Below, piece by piece: positions 47,511 to 57,854 of a stretch of 64,000 nucleotides of DNA; position 1 is the stretch's first letter; each line of letters begins with the position of its first letter. Source of the DNA: Streptomyces sp. NBC_00236 (GTDB lineage Bacteria; Actinomycetota; Actinomycetes; Streptomycetales; Streptomycetaceae). Made by a program: the position numbers and the translations under genes. Below the pieces are notes generated by a model, which searched no databases, was not told where the DNA came from, and saw only the letters and a list, made by a program, of their open reading frames with translations. Where the stretch lies: NCBI RefSeq assembly GCF_036195045.1, contig NZ_CP108100.1, forward strand, positions 4,712,001-4,776,000, written 5' to 3'.

Positions 47511-48109
47511 TCACACGTGTTCGGGGCCAGGACACCTCAAGGAGGGCCTGAAAACCACTCAAGACCGCACAGGGAAACTTCAAATTAAGGTCGGAGAACA
47601 CTCAAGACAGCACAAGAATCCTTTGACTGGCCTGAACCGAAGGGGTAGCGTCAGCCATGTCAGTCGAATTCATGTGCGAATTTTGATTTTCTATCCGATT
47701 CGCATTCCTGATTCCGAGGGCGACCGGGGAGGGCGGGAATGTGTTAAGCGCACCATGAGTCGGCCGATCGGCTGGATCGCCGCTGGGGGCACAGTTCCCG
47801 CGGTTGCTTTCGGCTGTCGTCTCGCAAGGTCGTCCCGACACGAGGTCGATGTGATTGAATTTCAGGACTGAATTCCAGGATTGACTTCTGAGGCATCAAG
47901 TGTGCCCGGTTCATTGACTCTCCTTGGTGATGCTTGACTCGCTGGAGCGTCATTGCATGAATAGTGCCCGCCGGCGCCGCCGAAGTACTGGCGCGGACAC
48001 AAGTCGATGCGGTCGGTCGGCAGGCGTGTGCGGTTTCTATAAGACGTAACAAGTCCGGACGGGGGTCCCGGCAAGGGAATTCCCCTCTGGTTACGGGGAT
48101 GGGGCTGGC
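47511..48109. other. Lower-GC gap upstream of ArsR-type regulator
   Basis: About 600 bp without a credible gene. It contains an imperfect 17-bp direct repeat beginning CACTCAAGAC (47556-47572 and 47599-47615, 43 bp apart) and an AT-richer stretch 47660-47720. A 38-codon frame from ATG 47755 has no ribosome site and is not called. Confidence 0.45.
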
Positions 48110-49135
48110 GTGTTGCGCATTGATCTGAAGAGTACGGGAGTCGACCGGGTCCATATGATGGCGACCCTGGGCCCCGTGTCCGAAGGGGTATTCTCCGTTC
48201 GCTATATGGCGAACAGAGCCGCACCGGCGTTCCAGGAGTGGAGAAAGCAGCTCGATGCCCGCCTCGGGACGAGTGCGACGGTCCCTGACGTGCTGCGGAC
48301 GCTCGCCAGGGCCTCCGACCTCACCTGGCTTCTCGGCCCCATCGAGAACGCACCCGCAGGGAGCCGACTTCGAGCATTGAGCCTCGGCTGGCCCGAAGGC
48401 CGGGCGGCTGTGGAAGAATTTACGAAGCTGTCCATAATGCCGTATTGGCAGTCGATGCTCACCTATTTGGCGGAGCAGCGGGAGGGGCGGCTCAGGGCGT
48501 GCTTGAACGGCGGTGGGAACCTGCTCAACTATTTGCATCCCGACATTAAACTGAATGGCCATGTGCTCGAAGTGCAGGGTGGCGACGACAGGGAGATCGA
48601 GTCCGACGGTAACGGCCTTCTCGTTGCCCCTTCCATTTTTCTCGGTGACCGGCCCGCCGTGCTGCTTCGTCATGTGGCAGGCACCAACGGCAGGCCCGTC
48701 CTGGTCTTCTCCGCCCAACTGACACCCACAGCGGCCCGCACTCTGTGGGGCTCCCCGGTGAAGGACGGCGAGGCGCTGGGCGCACTCATGGGGCGCACCA
48801 GGGCCCAGCTCCTGCGCCTCACCCAGGCCGGTGGCACCACCAGCGAACTCGCCCGCAGGGTCGGCACGTCCGCCGCCGCCGTCAGCCAGCACACCAGCGT
48901 CCTGCGCCGTGCGGGGCTGATCCAGTCGGAGCGCCACCACAACACCGTGAACCACCGGATCACCGCTCTGGGCAGCGCGGTGCTCGACGGCATCTCCCTG
49001 GCCGCGGAGACCTTGACCGTGCCTGAGGCGAGCCGGCACGGGAGCACACCGCAACCCAGGCGCCTGTCTCCGGCGGGCGGGGTGCCGATCCCCTCGAACT
49101 GTGGAGTCGTCCCTATGCAGCCGACTCGATGGTGA
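48110..49135 (+). CDS. ArsR/SmtB-type winged-helix regulator with DUF5937-like N-terminus
   Basis: A 341-aa regulator starting GTG 48110 (VLRIDLKSTGVDRVHMMATL). The N-terminal ~240 residues match the pattern of actinomycete DUF5937 proteins (GPVSEGVFSVRYMAN...FQEWRKQL), and the C-terminal winged helix is TRAQLLRLTQAGGTTSELAR, then TSAAAVSQHTSVLRRAGLIQ. The family has no known metal site and its ligand is unknown. The tail beyond about residue 300 is Pro/Arg-rich and probably disordered. Its place between the exporter and NRPS2 suggests cluster-specific control. Confidence 0.85.
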   Translation: MLRIDLKSTGVDRVHMMATLGPVSEGVFSVRYMANRAAPAFQEWRKQLDARLGTSATVPDVLRTLARASDLTWLLGPIENAPAGSRLRALSLGWPEGRAAVEEFTKLSIMPYWQSMLTYLAEQREGRLRACLNGGGNLLNYLHPDIKLNGHVLEVQGGDDREIESDGNGLLVAPSIFLGDRPAVLLRHVAGTNGRPVLVFSAQLTPTAARTLWGSPVKDGEALGALMGRTRAQLLRLTQAGGTTSELARRVGTSAAAVSQHTSVLRRAGLIQSERHHNTVNHRITALGSAVLDGISLAAETLTVPEASRHGSTPQPRRLSPAGGVPIPSNCGVVPMQPTRW

Positions 49136-49723
49136 GACCGGCCCCGCACTCGCGTTCGTAGCCGACCGCAGGTGCAGGGCGCGGCCGGTCGAGGAGTGCT
49201 CAAGGCCGTATCGAGGCGCAGCCGAGGTATTTCGGAGAACCGCCGCACAACGCGTGCAGAAACTTCCGGTCGAGGTCGGAGAGTGCTTGAATCCGCCCGC
49301 ATTCTCTTTGACCTGCCGACAGCGGCCGGGTAGTTTCGATCGAGTCGGTCGAAAATATGTGCCAAGTCAAGGTCGTTCGTTTCTTGGCTTGTTTCGCTGC
49401 CCCGACTGTGGCCGTGAGAAGGCGAATTACTTCCCCGGCCGCATGAGGACGAACGTCTCCCGTACGGGATCGCATTTCGGGGGAGGGCATTGTCAGCCAT
49501 GCCCGCCCCCGATTCCACTGTGACGACGTCATGAGACCTGGGGCGCCCCCGCGGCGGCGCGACGACGAGGTGGAGCGGATCCTGCTCCAGGCCCGCACGT
49601 CGGCAGGGCCCGGCCCACGGACGGCCGGCCCCTGGATGCGGGCGGGCTGACCGTCTCCGACATGTCGCTGAACCTGCTCAGCCAGAACGACATCGACCTG
49701 CCGGAAAACGAGTGGAGGACGCT
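49136..49723. other. Promoter and relic region before NRPS2
   Basis: A 588-bp region. The left half holds a good promoter (49308-49336) with an inverted repeat TTTCGA...TCGAAA at 49334-49354 over its start region. Another imperfect inverted repeat (AAGTCAAG...CTTGGCTT) is near 49366-49392. The right end holds the tail of a lost NRPS (see 49602-49727). Confidence 0.5.
49308..49336 (+). promoter_or_regulatory. Predicted -35/-10 promoter for NRPS2
   Basis: TTGACC (49308-49313), 17-bp spacer, TAGTTT (49331-49336): close to the principal-sigma consensus for actinomycetes. It implies a leader of about 380 nt before the NRPS2 start. Confidence 0.45.
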
Positions 49724-49727
49724 GTGA
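49602..49727 (+). pseudogene. Orphaned C-terminal tail of a deleted NRPS (E-domain end)
   Basis: One frame reads [20 protein letters not shown], then [15 protein letters not shown] and TGA (49725-49727). It matches the tails that follow E domains in NRPS1 ([20 protein letters not shown] in module 3; [10 protein letters not shown] at the end of module 6). Coding character is lost upstream of about 49602. The TGA overlaps the GTG of NRPS2 as GTGA. So an upstream NRPS gene ending in an E domain once stood here, translationally coupled to NRPS2, and was lost except for its tail. Confidence 0.75.
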
Positions 49728-52700
49728 CGACGCCCCGGTCCGGACTGCAGGACATCCTGCCCTTGACCTCACTGCAGGAGGGCTTGCTCTTCCACAGTCT
49801 GTACGACCTGGACGCACCCGACGTCTATGTGTCGCAGCACATCCTCGACATCGAGGGCCCGCTCGACACCGGGCTGCTCCGGACCGCCGTCGAGACCCTG
49901 CTCGAACGGCACGCCACGTTGCGGGTCGGTTTTCGGCACGACGGCCTGAGCACCCCCGTGCAGATCGTGCCGCGCTCCGTGCCCGCCCCGTGGTCGGAGC
50001 TCGACCTCACCGAGGTAGCGGACGACGCCGCTCGTACAGCCCGGGCCGAGGAGCGGATACGCACCGACCGGGAGACGCGGTTCGATCCCGCCGCCCCTCC
50101 CTTGCTCCGCTTCACCCTGGTCCGGACCGGGGCGCAGCGCTACCGCTTCGCCCTGACGTTCCATCATGTGCTGTTCGACGGCTGGTCGCTGTCCGTCCTG
50201 CTCAACGAGCTGTTCGCCCTCTACGCCAACGGCTGCGACGCCGCCGCGCTGCCGCCGGTGGCGCCGTACCGCGCCTTCTTCGGCTGGCTGGCCGCGCAGA
50301 ACCGGGACGAGGCGCGCGCCGAGTGGTCCGCCGCCCTGGCCGGCCTGGACGAACCGTCGTTGTTCGCACCGGCGGGGCAGCGGGCCGACGCGGAGCCCGG
50401 CCTGCCCGAGCGCATCGACTTCGGCCTGTCCGAGGAGTCGACCGCGACCCTCACCGCCCGGGCCCGGGCCCACGGGCTGACCGTGAACACCGTGGTCCAG
50501 GGCGCCTGGTCGCTGCTCATCGCCCAGCTCCTCGGCCGCGACGACGTGGCCTTCGGCGTCACCGTGTCCGGCCGTCCGCCGGAGATCCCGGGCGTCGAGA
50601 ACATGGTCGGGCTCTTCATCAACACGGTGCCGCTGCGCCTCGCCCTGCGCCCGGCGGAGACCGCCGCGGACATGCTGACCCGTCTGCAGCGCACCCAGGC
50701 CGGACTGCTCCCGCACCAGTACCTGGGCCTCACCGACATCCAGGACGCGTCCGGTCACGCCGAACTCTTCGACTCCGTACTGGTCTTCGAGAACTACCCG
50801 CACGACGCGGGCCGATTGACCCGTGCGGACTCCGGGCCGGCGGATCCGGGTGCCGTCCGGGTCGTCGCACAGCGCACCACGGACCACTCGCACTACCCGC
50901 TCACGCTGGTCGCGGTCCCGGGCCCCGCGCTGCGCTTCCGCCTCGACCACCGCCCCGACATCTTCGACCACGCCGCAGCCAAGACCCTGGGTGAACGGTT
51001 GGTGCGCGTGCTTGAGGGGTTGTTGGCCGTGCCGGATCGGCCGGTCGGTCAGATCGGTGTGCTTGGTGAGGCTGAGCGTGTGGGTTTGCTGGCGGGGGCT
51101 GAGGGGCCTGGTCTGTGTGCTGCGGCTGTGTCGTTGGGTGGGTTGTTCGGTGAGCAGGTGGAGCGGGTGCCGGATGCGGTGGCGGTGGAGTGGGGGCGGC
51201 GTCGGTGGTCGTACGGGGAGTTGGGTGTGTGGTCGGACCGGGTGGCGGGTCGGCTGGTGGCGTCGGGGGTGGGTTCGGAGTCGCCGGTGGTGTTGTTGCT
51301 CCCGCGGGGTGCGGGGGTGGTGGCGGCCTCGTTGGGTGTGGTGAAGGCCGGTGGGGTGTATGTGCCGGTGCATGAGTCCGCTCCGTGGGAGCGGGTCGCG
51401 GGGGTGGTGGCCCGGACGGGTGCGCGGGTGGTGATCACTGATCGTGCCGGGGTGGAGGCCGCGGAGCGGTTGGGAGTCGAGGTCCTGGTCGTGGACGACA
51501 CCGGCGACGACACCGGCGACGACACCGGCCACAACACCGGTGGGGTGCCTGCGGAGGGTGGTGCTGGTGGTGGTGGTGGTGCTGGTGGTGGTGGGTTGCC
51601 GGTGGTGTTGCCGGGTCAGTTGGCGTATGTGATGTATACGTCGGGTTCTACGGGGGTGCCCAAGGGGGTCGCGGTCACGCATGAGGACGTGGCCGGGCTC
51701 GCGGCGGCGTCGTGTTTCGCCGGGGGTGGGCGGGAGTCGATGCTGCTGCACTCCCCGCATGCTTTCGACGCTTCGACGTACGAGATGTGGGTGCCGTTGC
51801 TCAATGGCGGCCGTGTCGTGATCGCCCCGCCCGGTGACGTCGATGCGGGCGTCCTTGCCCGGGTGGTCGCCGAGCACCGGGTCAGTGGTCTGTGGCTGAC
51901 CGCGGGCCTGTTCCAGCTCATTGCCGAGGAGGACCCCGCCGCCCTGGCCGGGGTCCGTGAGGTGTGGGCCGGCGGTGATGTGGTGCCCGCCCACGCGGTA
52001 CGCCGCGTGCTCGCCGCCGCGCCGGGCACCCAGGTCGTCAACGGCTACGGTCCCACCGAGACCACCACCTTCGCCCTCCACCACCGGCTCACCGACCCCG
52101 GGCAGGTACCCGACAGTGTGCCGGTGGGCCGCCCGCTGGACGGCATGGCCTGCTACGTCCTCGACTCCCGGCTCCGTCTCGCCCCGCAGGGCACCCCCGG
52201 CGAGCTCTACATCGCCGGGACGGGACTGGCCCGCGGATACCTCGACCGGCCCGACCTCACCGCCGAACGCTTCATCGCCAACCCCCACGGCCCGGCCGGC
52301 TCCCGCCTCTACCGCACCGGCGACCTCGCCCGCCAGAACGCGGACGGCACCATCAGCTTCCTGGGACGCACCGACCAACAGGTCAAACTCCGCGGCTTCC
52401 GCATCGAGCCCGCCGAGATCGAAGCCGCCCTGGCCGGCTTCGAAGGAGTGGACCAGGCCGTCGTCATCGTCCGCGACGAACGACTCCTCGCCTACACCAC
52501 CGGCCACACCCCCGACACCGGCGCCCTGCGCGACCACCTGGCCAACACCCTGCCCGCCTACATGATCCCGTCCGCGTTCACCCACCTGGACACCCTCCCG
52601 CTCACCACCAACGGCAAACTCGACCGCACCAGCCTCCCCACCCCCACCCACACCGAGACCACGGGACGCGCCCCCCGCACCCCCCAAGAAGAAATCCTCT

Positions 52701-55700
52701 GCACCCTCTTCGCCGACATCCTCGGCCTCCCCACCATCACCCTCGACGACAACTTCTTCGACCTCGGCGGCCACTCCCTCACCGCCACCCGCCTCACCTC
52801 CCGCATCCGCACCACCCTCAACACCGAACTCTCCGTACGCCAACTCTTCGAAACACCGACCGTCGCCGCTCTGGCCCGGCTCCTCGACGGGGCCAACGGC
52901 GCCCGCCGCAGGGTGATGCCCGTCGTGCCGCGGCCCGACCGGGTGCCGGTGTCCTTCGCGCAGCGCCGCCTCTGGTTCCTGCACCGGTTCGAGGGCCCGA
53001 GCGCCACCTACAACATCCCCCTCGGCCTGCGCCTGACCGGCGCCCTCGACCACGATGCGCTGCGCGCCGCCCTCGCGGACCTCGCCGAGCGCCACGAGTC
53101 CCTGCGCACCGTCTTCGCCGAGGACGCCGAAGGCCCGTACCAGACCGTCCTCGACGGCGACCGGGCCCGGCCCGTGCTGGACGTGCGGCGCGTGTCCGAG
53201 AAGCCGCTCGCCGACGAGGTGGCGGCCGCAGCGGCGTACGCGTTCGACCTGAGCGCCGAGGTGCCGCTGCGGGCCACGCTGTTCGCGGACGGCGAGGACC
53301 GTCACGTCCTGCTGCTGCTTCTGCACCACATCGCGGGTGACGAATGGTCGATGCCGCTGCTCGCCCGCGACCTGACGGAGGCGTACACGGCCCGTCACCA
53401 GGGTGCGGCGCCGCACTGGGAGCCGCTGCCGGTGCAGTACGCCGACTACAGCCTCTGGCAGTACGAGACGCTCGGCGACGAGAGCGACACCGACAGCCGG
53501 GCCGCCAGCCAGCTCGCCTACTGGAAGGAGACCCTCGCCGGGGCCCCTGATGAGCTGGCGCTGCCCACCGAACGGCCGCGGCCCGCCACCGAGTCCCACC
53601 GCGGCGACCGGGTGCGCTACGAGGTGCCCAAGGACGTTCACGAGCGGATCGTGGCGCTGTCCCGCTCCGCCCAGGCCAGCCCGTTCATGGTGCTCCAGGC
53701 CGCCCTCGCCGCCCTGTTGACGCGGCTCGGCGCGGGCGACGACATCCCGCTCGGCACTCCGGTAGCCGGGCGTACCGACGACGCCCTGGACGACCTCGTC
53801 GGGTTCTTCGTCAACACCCTCGTCCTGCGCACCGACACCTCGGGCAACCCCACCTTCGGTGAGCTCCTCGCGGGGGTGCGGGAGACGGACCTGGCGGCCT
53901 ACAGCAACCAGGACCTGCCGTTCGAGCGCCTGGTGGAGGAGATGCGGCCGAACCGGTCGGTGGCGCGGCACCCGCTGTTCCAGACGATGCTGACGTACAG
54001 CAACGCCGATCAGGATGCGGCTGCGCGGCCCGGGTCCGGGCAGCTCGCGGGCCTGACCGTCGCGCCGGTGAGGGCCGACGTGGCCACCGCCAAGTTCGAC
54101 CTGTTCTTCGCGTTCATCGAGCGACGCGACGCCGACGGCGCCCCGGCCGGGCTCGGTGCGGTCCTGGAGTTCAGCACCGACCTGTTCGACCGGAGCACGG
54201 CCGAGTCGTTCGTGGCCAGGCTGCTGCGCCTGCTGGAGGTGGCGACCGCCGACCCGCGGCGCCGGATCGGGGACATCGAGATCCTCTCGGACGCCGAGCG
54301 CCGCCAGGTCCTCGCCGAGTGGGACGGGCCCGCGCTCGCCGTGGGCGGAGCCTCGCTGCCCGAGCGGTTCGAGGAGCAGGCGGCCCGCCACCCCGACGCC
54401 GTCGCGGTGGAGCACCCCGGTGGCGCGGTCGGCTACGCGGAACTCAACGAACGCGCCAACCGTGTCGCCCGTGCGCTGATCGCCGGCGGTGTGGGCCCGG
54501 AGAGCCTGGTCGCGGTCGCCATGCCCCGCTCGGCAGAACTGGTCACCGCGCTGCTCGCCGTCCTCAAGGCGGGCGCGGGCTATATGCCGCTCGACCCGGA
54601 GTACCCGGCGGAGCGGATCGCGTACATGCTGCGCGACGCGCGGCCCGCCTGCGTCCTGACCACCGCCGCCCACGCGCACGTGCTGCCGCCGGAGGTCGTC
54701 GATGCGACGGTGACCGTCGACGCGGCCCCCACGGCGGCCGTGCTCGCCGCGCTGCCCGCCACGGACGTCACCGACGCCGAGCGGCGCGCGCCGCTCGACG
54801 GGGCACACCCGGCGTACGTGATCTACACGTCGGGGTCGACGGGCCGCCCCAAGGGCGTCGTGATGCCCGCCGCTTCGACCGCCAACCTGCTGGAGTGGCA
54901 CGAGGGCGCGCTGCCCGGCGGCCCCGGCACTCGCGTCGCCCAGTTCACCGCGGTCAGCTTCGACGTGTCGGTGCAGGAGACCCTGTCCGCGCTGCTGTCC
55001 GGCAAGACGCTCGTGGTGTGCGACGAGGACACCCGGCGGGACCCGGTGGCGCTGGCCGCGTGGCTGGAGCACGCCGCGATCCAGGAGCTGTACGCGCCGA
55101 ACCTGGTCCTCGACGCGGTGGCCGAGGCGGCCGTGGCGCACGGCCGGGAACTTTCCCGGCTGACCGACCTGGTGCAGGCCGGGGAGGCGCTGACCCCGCA
55201 CGGGGCGCTGCGCGCCCTGCTCGCCGCCCGCCCGGGCCTGCGCCTGCACAACCACTACGGACCCGCGGAGACACACGTGGTGACGGGGTATCAGCTGCCG
55301 GCGGACACGGGCCGCTGGCCCGTGGCGGTGCCGATCGGCACCCCCGTCGCCAACACCGCCGTCCGGATCCTCGACGCGCGGCTGCGCCCGCTGCCCGCGG
55401 GTGTGCCGGGAGAGCTGTACATCTCGGGTCCGAGCCTGGCCCGCGGCTACGGCGGGCGGCCCGCGCTGACCGCGGGCCGGTTCGTCGCCGACCCGTACGG
55501 GACCGCGGGCGCGCGCATGTACCGCACGGGCGACCTGGCCCGGTGGACCGACGACGGACAGCTCCTCTACCTGGGCCGGACCGACGGGCAGGTGAAGATC
55601 CGCGGATTCCGGATCGAGCCGGGTGAGGTGGAGAAGGTCCTCACCGGCCACCCGGACATCGCGCAGGCCGCCGTCGTGGTGCGCGAGGACCGGCCCGGTG

Positions 55701-56962
55701 ACAGGCGCCTCGTCGCCTACCTCGTGGCCCACGACGGAGCGGCGCCCGACCGCGGCGGCCTGCGTGGCCACTGCGCCGGGCTGCTGCCCGATCACATGGT
55801 GCCGTCGGCGTTCGTCGTGCTGGACGCGCTGCCGCTGACCGCCAACGGCAAGCTGGACCGGGCGGTGCTGCCCGCGCCCGAGCAGTCGGTCGGTGCCGTC
55901 TCGCGGGAGCCGCAGACCGCCTTGGAGCGGGCGCTGTGTGAATTGTTCGGTGGCGTGCTCGGCGTGGCCGGGGTCGGTGTCGAGGACGACTTCTTCGAGC
56001 TGGGTGGCCACTCCTTCCTCGCGGCACGCCTCGTCGGCCGGATCCACGCGGAGCTCGGCACCCACGTGCCGGTGCGCCGGATCTTCGAGGCGCCCACCGT
56101 CGCGGCCCTGGCCGCCTCGCTCGCCGGCGGTGGGGGAGCGGGTGCGCGGGACGCCGCGGCCGTGCTGCTGCCGCTGCAGGCGCGTGGCTCGTCCGCCCCG
56201 CTGTTCTGCCTGCACCCGGGCAGCGGCTACGGCTGGTGCTACGCGGGTCTGGTGCGGCATCTCGGCCCGGACGTGCCCCTGTACGGCATCCAGTCGCGCG
56301 GTCTCGACGGTGACGGGGCGCTCCCGGCGGACATGGACGAGATGATCGACGACTACCTCGCCCGGATCCGGTCCGTGCAGCCCCACGGCCCCTACCGCAT
56401 CGCGGGCTGGTCCTTCGGCGGGCTCACCGCGCACGCCCTGGCGGTCCGGCTGCGGGCCGAGGGGGAGCGCGTCGAGCTGCTCGCGCTGCTCGACGCCTAT
56501 CCGCCGACCGACGACGCCAAGGACCGGGAGGTCGTCGACCACGAGATCGTCGCGCAGAATCTGCGGGCGATGGGCTTCGAATTCGACGAGGCGGAGCTCA
56601 GGGCGGACCAGGACGCGGTGCTGATGCGTCTCCCGGACTTCCTGAAGAACACGGATGAGCCCCTCGCCCACCTGGAGGCCGCGGGCATCGTGGCCCTGAA
56701 GGACGTCTTCGTGAACAACATCCGGATCATGCGGAAGTTCCAGCCGGGATTCTTCGACGGCGACGTGCTCTTCTTCTCCGCGACCCTCATGGCGGAGGAG
56801 GACCGTGAACGCCTCGACGTCGGCTCCTGGCAACCGTTCATCGGCGGTCACGTCGATGTGCACCCGATCGAATCGACGCACGGAGACCTGATGACGGAGG
56901 CGACGCACGTCGCCGGCGTCGGCCGTGTCCTCGCGGACCGGCTGCGCACCCCCACGGGGTGA
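49724..56962 (+). CDS. NRPS2: two-module terminal synthetase with thioesterase
   Basis: A 2,412-aa protein from GTG 49724 with GGAGG 5 bp upstream; an in-frame GTG at 49712 lacks a site. Domain order is C-A-T-C-A-T-TE. C1 opens [16 protein letters not shown] with HHVLFDG, the class seen after E domains. A1 code DAYWWGGTFK predicts Val; T1 GGHSL. C2 ([18 protein letters not shown]) has HHIAGDE, with Glu in place of the final Gly. A2 code DVQYVAHVVK predicts Pro; T2 GGHSF. The TE has GWSFGG with nucleophile Ser2230, an Asp in LLDAYPP and His in STHGDLM. It is the only TE in the window, so it should catalyse final release, by hydrolysis or macrocyclization. Confidence 0.95.
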   Translation: MTTPRSGLQDILPLTSLQEGLLFHSLYDLDAPDVYVSQHILDIEGPLDTGLLRTAVETLLERHATLRVGFRHDGLSTPVQIVPRSVPAPWSELDLTEVADDAARTARAEERIRTDRETRFDPAAPPLLRFTLVRTGAQRYRFALTFHHVLFDGWSLSVLLNELFALYANGCDAAALPPVAPYRAFFGWLAAQNRDEARAEWSAALAGLDEPSLFAPAGQRADAEPGLPERIDFGLSEESTATLTARARAHGLTVNTVVQGAWSLLIAQLLGRDDVAFGVTVSGRPPEIPGVENMVGLFINTVPLRLALRPAETAADMLTRLQRTQAGLLPHQYLGLTDIQDASGHAELFDSVLVFENYPHDAGRLTRADSGPADPGAVRVVAQRTTDHSHYPLTLVAVPGPALRFRLDHRPDIFDHAAAKTLGERLVRVLEGLLAVPDRPVGQIGVLGEAERVGLLAGAEGPGLCAAAVSLGGLFGEQVERVPDAVAVEWGRRRWSYGELGVWSDRVAGRLVASGVGSESPVVLLLPRGAGVVAASLGVVKAGGVYVPVHESAPWERVAGVVARTGARVVITDRAGVEAAERLGVEVLVVDDTGDDTGDDTGHNTGGVPAEGGAGGGGGAGGGGLPVVLPGQLAYVMYTSGSTGVPKGVAVTHEDVAGLAAASCFAGGGRESMLLHSPHAFDASTYEMWVPLLNGGRVVIAPPGDVDAGVLARVVAEHRVSGLWLTAGLFQLIAEEDPAALAGVREVWAGGDVVPAHAVRRVLAAAPGTQVVNGYGPTETTTFALHHRLTDPGQVPDSVPVGRPLDGMACYVLDSRLRLAPQGTPGELYIAGTGLARGYLDRPDLTAERFIANPHGPAGSRLYRTGDLARQNADGTISFLGRTDQQVKLRGFRIEPAEIEAALAGFEGVDQAVVIVRDERLLAYTTGHTPDTGALRDHLANTLPAYMIPSAFTHLDTLPLTTNGKLDRTSLPTPTHTETTGRAPRTPQEEILCTLFADILGLPTITLDDNFFDLGGHSLTATRLTSRIRTTLNTELSVRQLFETPTVAALARLLDGANGARRRVMPVVPRPDRVPVSFAQRRLWFLHRFEGPSATYNIPLGLRLTGALDHDALRAALADLAERHESLRTVFAEDAEGPYQTVLDGDRARPVLDVRRVSEKPLADEVAAAAAYAFDLSAEVPLRATLFADGEDRHVLLLLLHHIAGDEWSMPLLARDLTEAYTARHQGAAPHWEPLPVQYADYSLWQYETLGDESDTDSRAASQLAYWKETLAGAPDELALPTERPRPATESHRGDRVRYEVPKDVHERIVALSRSAQASPFMVLQAALAALLTRLGAGDDIPLGTPVAGRTDDALDDLVGFFVNTLVLRTDTSGNPTFGELLAGVRETDLAAYSNQDLPFERLVEEMRPNRSVARHPLFQTMLTYSNADQDAAARPGSGQLAGLTVAPVRADVATAKFDLFFAFIERRDADGAPAGLGAVLEFSTDLFDRSTAESFVARLLRLLEVATADPRRRIGDIEILSDAERRQVLAEWDGPALAVGGASLPERFEEQAARHPDAVAVEHPGGAVGYAELNERANRVARALIAGGVGPESLVAVAMPRSAELVTALLAVLKAGAGYMPLDPEYPAERIAYMLRDARPACVLTTAAHAHVLPPEVVDATVTVDAAPTAAVLAALPATDVTDAERRAPLDGAHPAYVIYTSGSTGRPKGVVMPAASTANLLEWHEGALPGGPGTRVAQFTAVSFDVSVQETLSALLSGKTLVVCDEDTRRDPVALAAWLEHAAIQELYAPNLVLDAVAEAAVAHGRELSRLTDLVQAGEALTPHGALRALLAARPGLRLHNHYGPAETHVVTGYQLPADTGRWPVAVPIGTPVANTAVRILDARLRPLPAGVPGELYISGPSLARGYGGRPALTAGRFVADPYGTAGARMYRTGDLARWTDDGQLLYLGRTDGQVKIRGFRIEPGEVEKVLTGHPDIAQAAVVVREDRPGDRRLVAYLVAHDGAAPDRGGLRGHCAGLLPDHMVPSAFVVLDALPLTANGKLDRAVLPAPEQSVGAVSREPQTALERALCELFGGVLGVAGVGVEDDFFELGGHSFLAARLVGRIHAELGTHVPVRRIFEAPTVAALAASLAGGGGAGARDAAAVLLPLQARGSSAPLFCLHPGSGYGWCYAGLVRHLGPDVPLYGIQSRGLDGDGALPADMDEMIDDYLARIRSVQPHGPYRIAGWSFGGLTAHALAVRLRAEGERVELLALLDAYPPTDDAKDREVVDHEIVAQNLRAMGFEFDEAELRADQDAVLMRLPDFLKNTDEPLAHLEAAGIVALKDVFVNNIRIMRKFQPGFFDGDVLFFSATLMAEEDRERLDVGSWQPFIGGHVDVHPIESTHGDLMTEATHVAGVGRVLADRLRTPTG
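51046..52872 (+). repeat. 1.8-kb inverted repeat, arm 2 (A-T of NRPS2 module 1)
   Basis: Partner of 38270-40075. It contains four consecutive DDTG/HNTG units in the low-complexity linker, against two in the other arm. Coding-strand wobble bases are G/T in the first third and C in the rest, exactly as in the partner. Confidence 0.92.
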
Positions 56963-57014
56963 GGGCGGTGGCTTCCAGGGCGGCCGCGGCGGCCGTGGGT
57001 TCCGGACGGTGCCG

Positions 57015-57057
57015 TGCCCGGTCGTCACGGGCAGGTCCCCGGCTTCGCACGCCGGGG
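57015..57057 (+). terminator. Tandem GC-rich hairpins after NRPS2
   Basis: Two stems: 57015-57020 with 57028-57033 (6 bp) and 57037-57043 with 57051-57057 (7 bp). A third 7-bp stem (57117-57123 with 57130-57136) overlaps the stop codon of the convergent response regulator. Together they likely end the NRPS2 transcript. Confidence 0.45.
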
Positions 57058-57126
57058 CCGGGGGCACGGGCCGGCACCGGGGGTGAGCCGGGCACCGGGG
57101 CGGCCCGGGGGCCGACGGGGCGGTTC

Positions 57127-57792
57127 CTACCGCCCCTTGGCCTCCTCGATGAGTCCCGCCTCATGGGCGATGATGGCTGCCTGCACCCGGTTTCCCACCG
57201 CCAGTCTCGTGAAGATGGAGCTGACATGCGTCTTGACCGTTCCCTCGACAAGGTGCAGACGGCGGGCGATCTGGGCGTTCGACAGACCCGCGCCGAGGAG
57301 GCCGAGCACCTCCTGCTCGCGTCCGCTGAGCTTGCGGATCTGCTCACGCGCGGCCTGCTGGCCCGCCGTACGGCTCGAAGGCAGGCCGCGGATGACCCGC
57401 CGTGCGGCTTCGGGCGACAGATAGGCCGCGCCATCGGCGACCGCGCGTACGCCCGCGATCAGTTCGCGCGGGTCGCCGGACTTCAGCAGGAATCCGCTCG
57501 CACCGTCGCTCAGCGCCCGCGCGATGTAGTCGTCGTTGCTGAACGTCGTGAGGATGATCACCGCCGTGGGCGTGTCGGACCGCAGGATCGCCGACGCCGC
57601 GTCCAGTCCGTTCAGGTGAGGCATCTGCACGTCGAGGAGCGCCACGTCCGGCCGGTGACGGTGCACGAGTTCCACGGCCTGCCGGCCGTCGGAGGCCTCC
57701 GCCACCACTTCGATCTCCGGGTCCGCCGACAGGATGGCCCGGGCGCCCGCCCGCATCATCACCTCGTCGTCCGCCAGCAGAACTCGAATCAC
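57127..57792 (-). CDS. NarL/LuxR family response regulator
   Basis: A 221-aa protein from GTG 57792 with AGAGAG upstream. Receiver domain about 1-120: acidic pair in LLADDEV, phospho-acceptor Asp in VALLDVQMP, conserved Thr in ILTTF and Lys in LLKSGD. The LuxR-type helix-turn-helix near the C-terminus is LSGREQEVLGLLGAGLSNAQ with KTHVSSIFTRLAVGNRVQA. It is divergent from its histidine kinase across 62 bp, an intimate pair. Targets are unknown; location inside the cluster suggests control of the cluster or of the exporter genes. Confidence 0.93.
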   Translation of the reverse strand: MIRVLLADDEVMMRAGARAILSADPEIEVVAEASDGRQAVELVHRHRPDVALLDVQMPHLNGLDAASAILRSDTPTAVIILTTFSNDDYIARALSDGASGFLLKSGDPRELIAGVRAVADGAAYLSPEAARRVIRGLPSSRTAGQQAAREQIRKLSGREQEVLGLLGAGLSNAQIARRLHLVEGTVKTHVSSIFTRLAVGNRVQAAIIAHEAGLIEEAKGR

Positions 57793-57854
57793 AGGATTCT
57801 CTCTCTTTCCTTCGGCACGGCATCCGTTGCGCCGCTTTCCCACCAGGACTCACA

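Noticed and set aside
47755..47871. 38-codon frame upstream of the ArsR-type gene
   Set aside because: No ribosome site, mixed codon use, and no recognisable peptide features.
51510..51600. Asp/Thr/Gly-rich repeat as a calcium-binding DXDG motif of daptomycin type
   Set aside because: It is a low-complexity linker within the A domain protein, not a peptide product sequence, and differs in length between the two copies.
49769..57067. 2,432-codon minus-strand open frame opposite NRPS2
   Set aside because: Antisense shadow of a clear NRPS; long antisense frames arise from G/C third positions. Similar shadows opposite NRPS1 (for example 27508-31809, 31813-36246) and NRPS3 (60497-63919) were dropped for the same reason.
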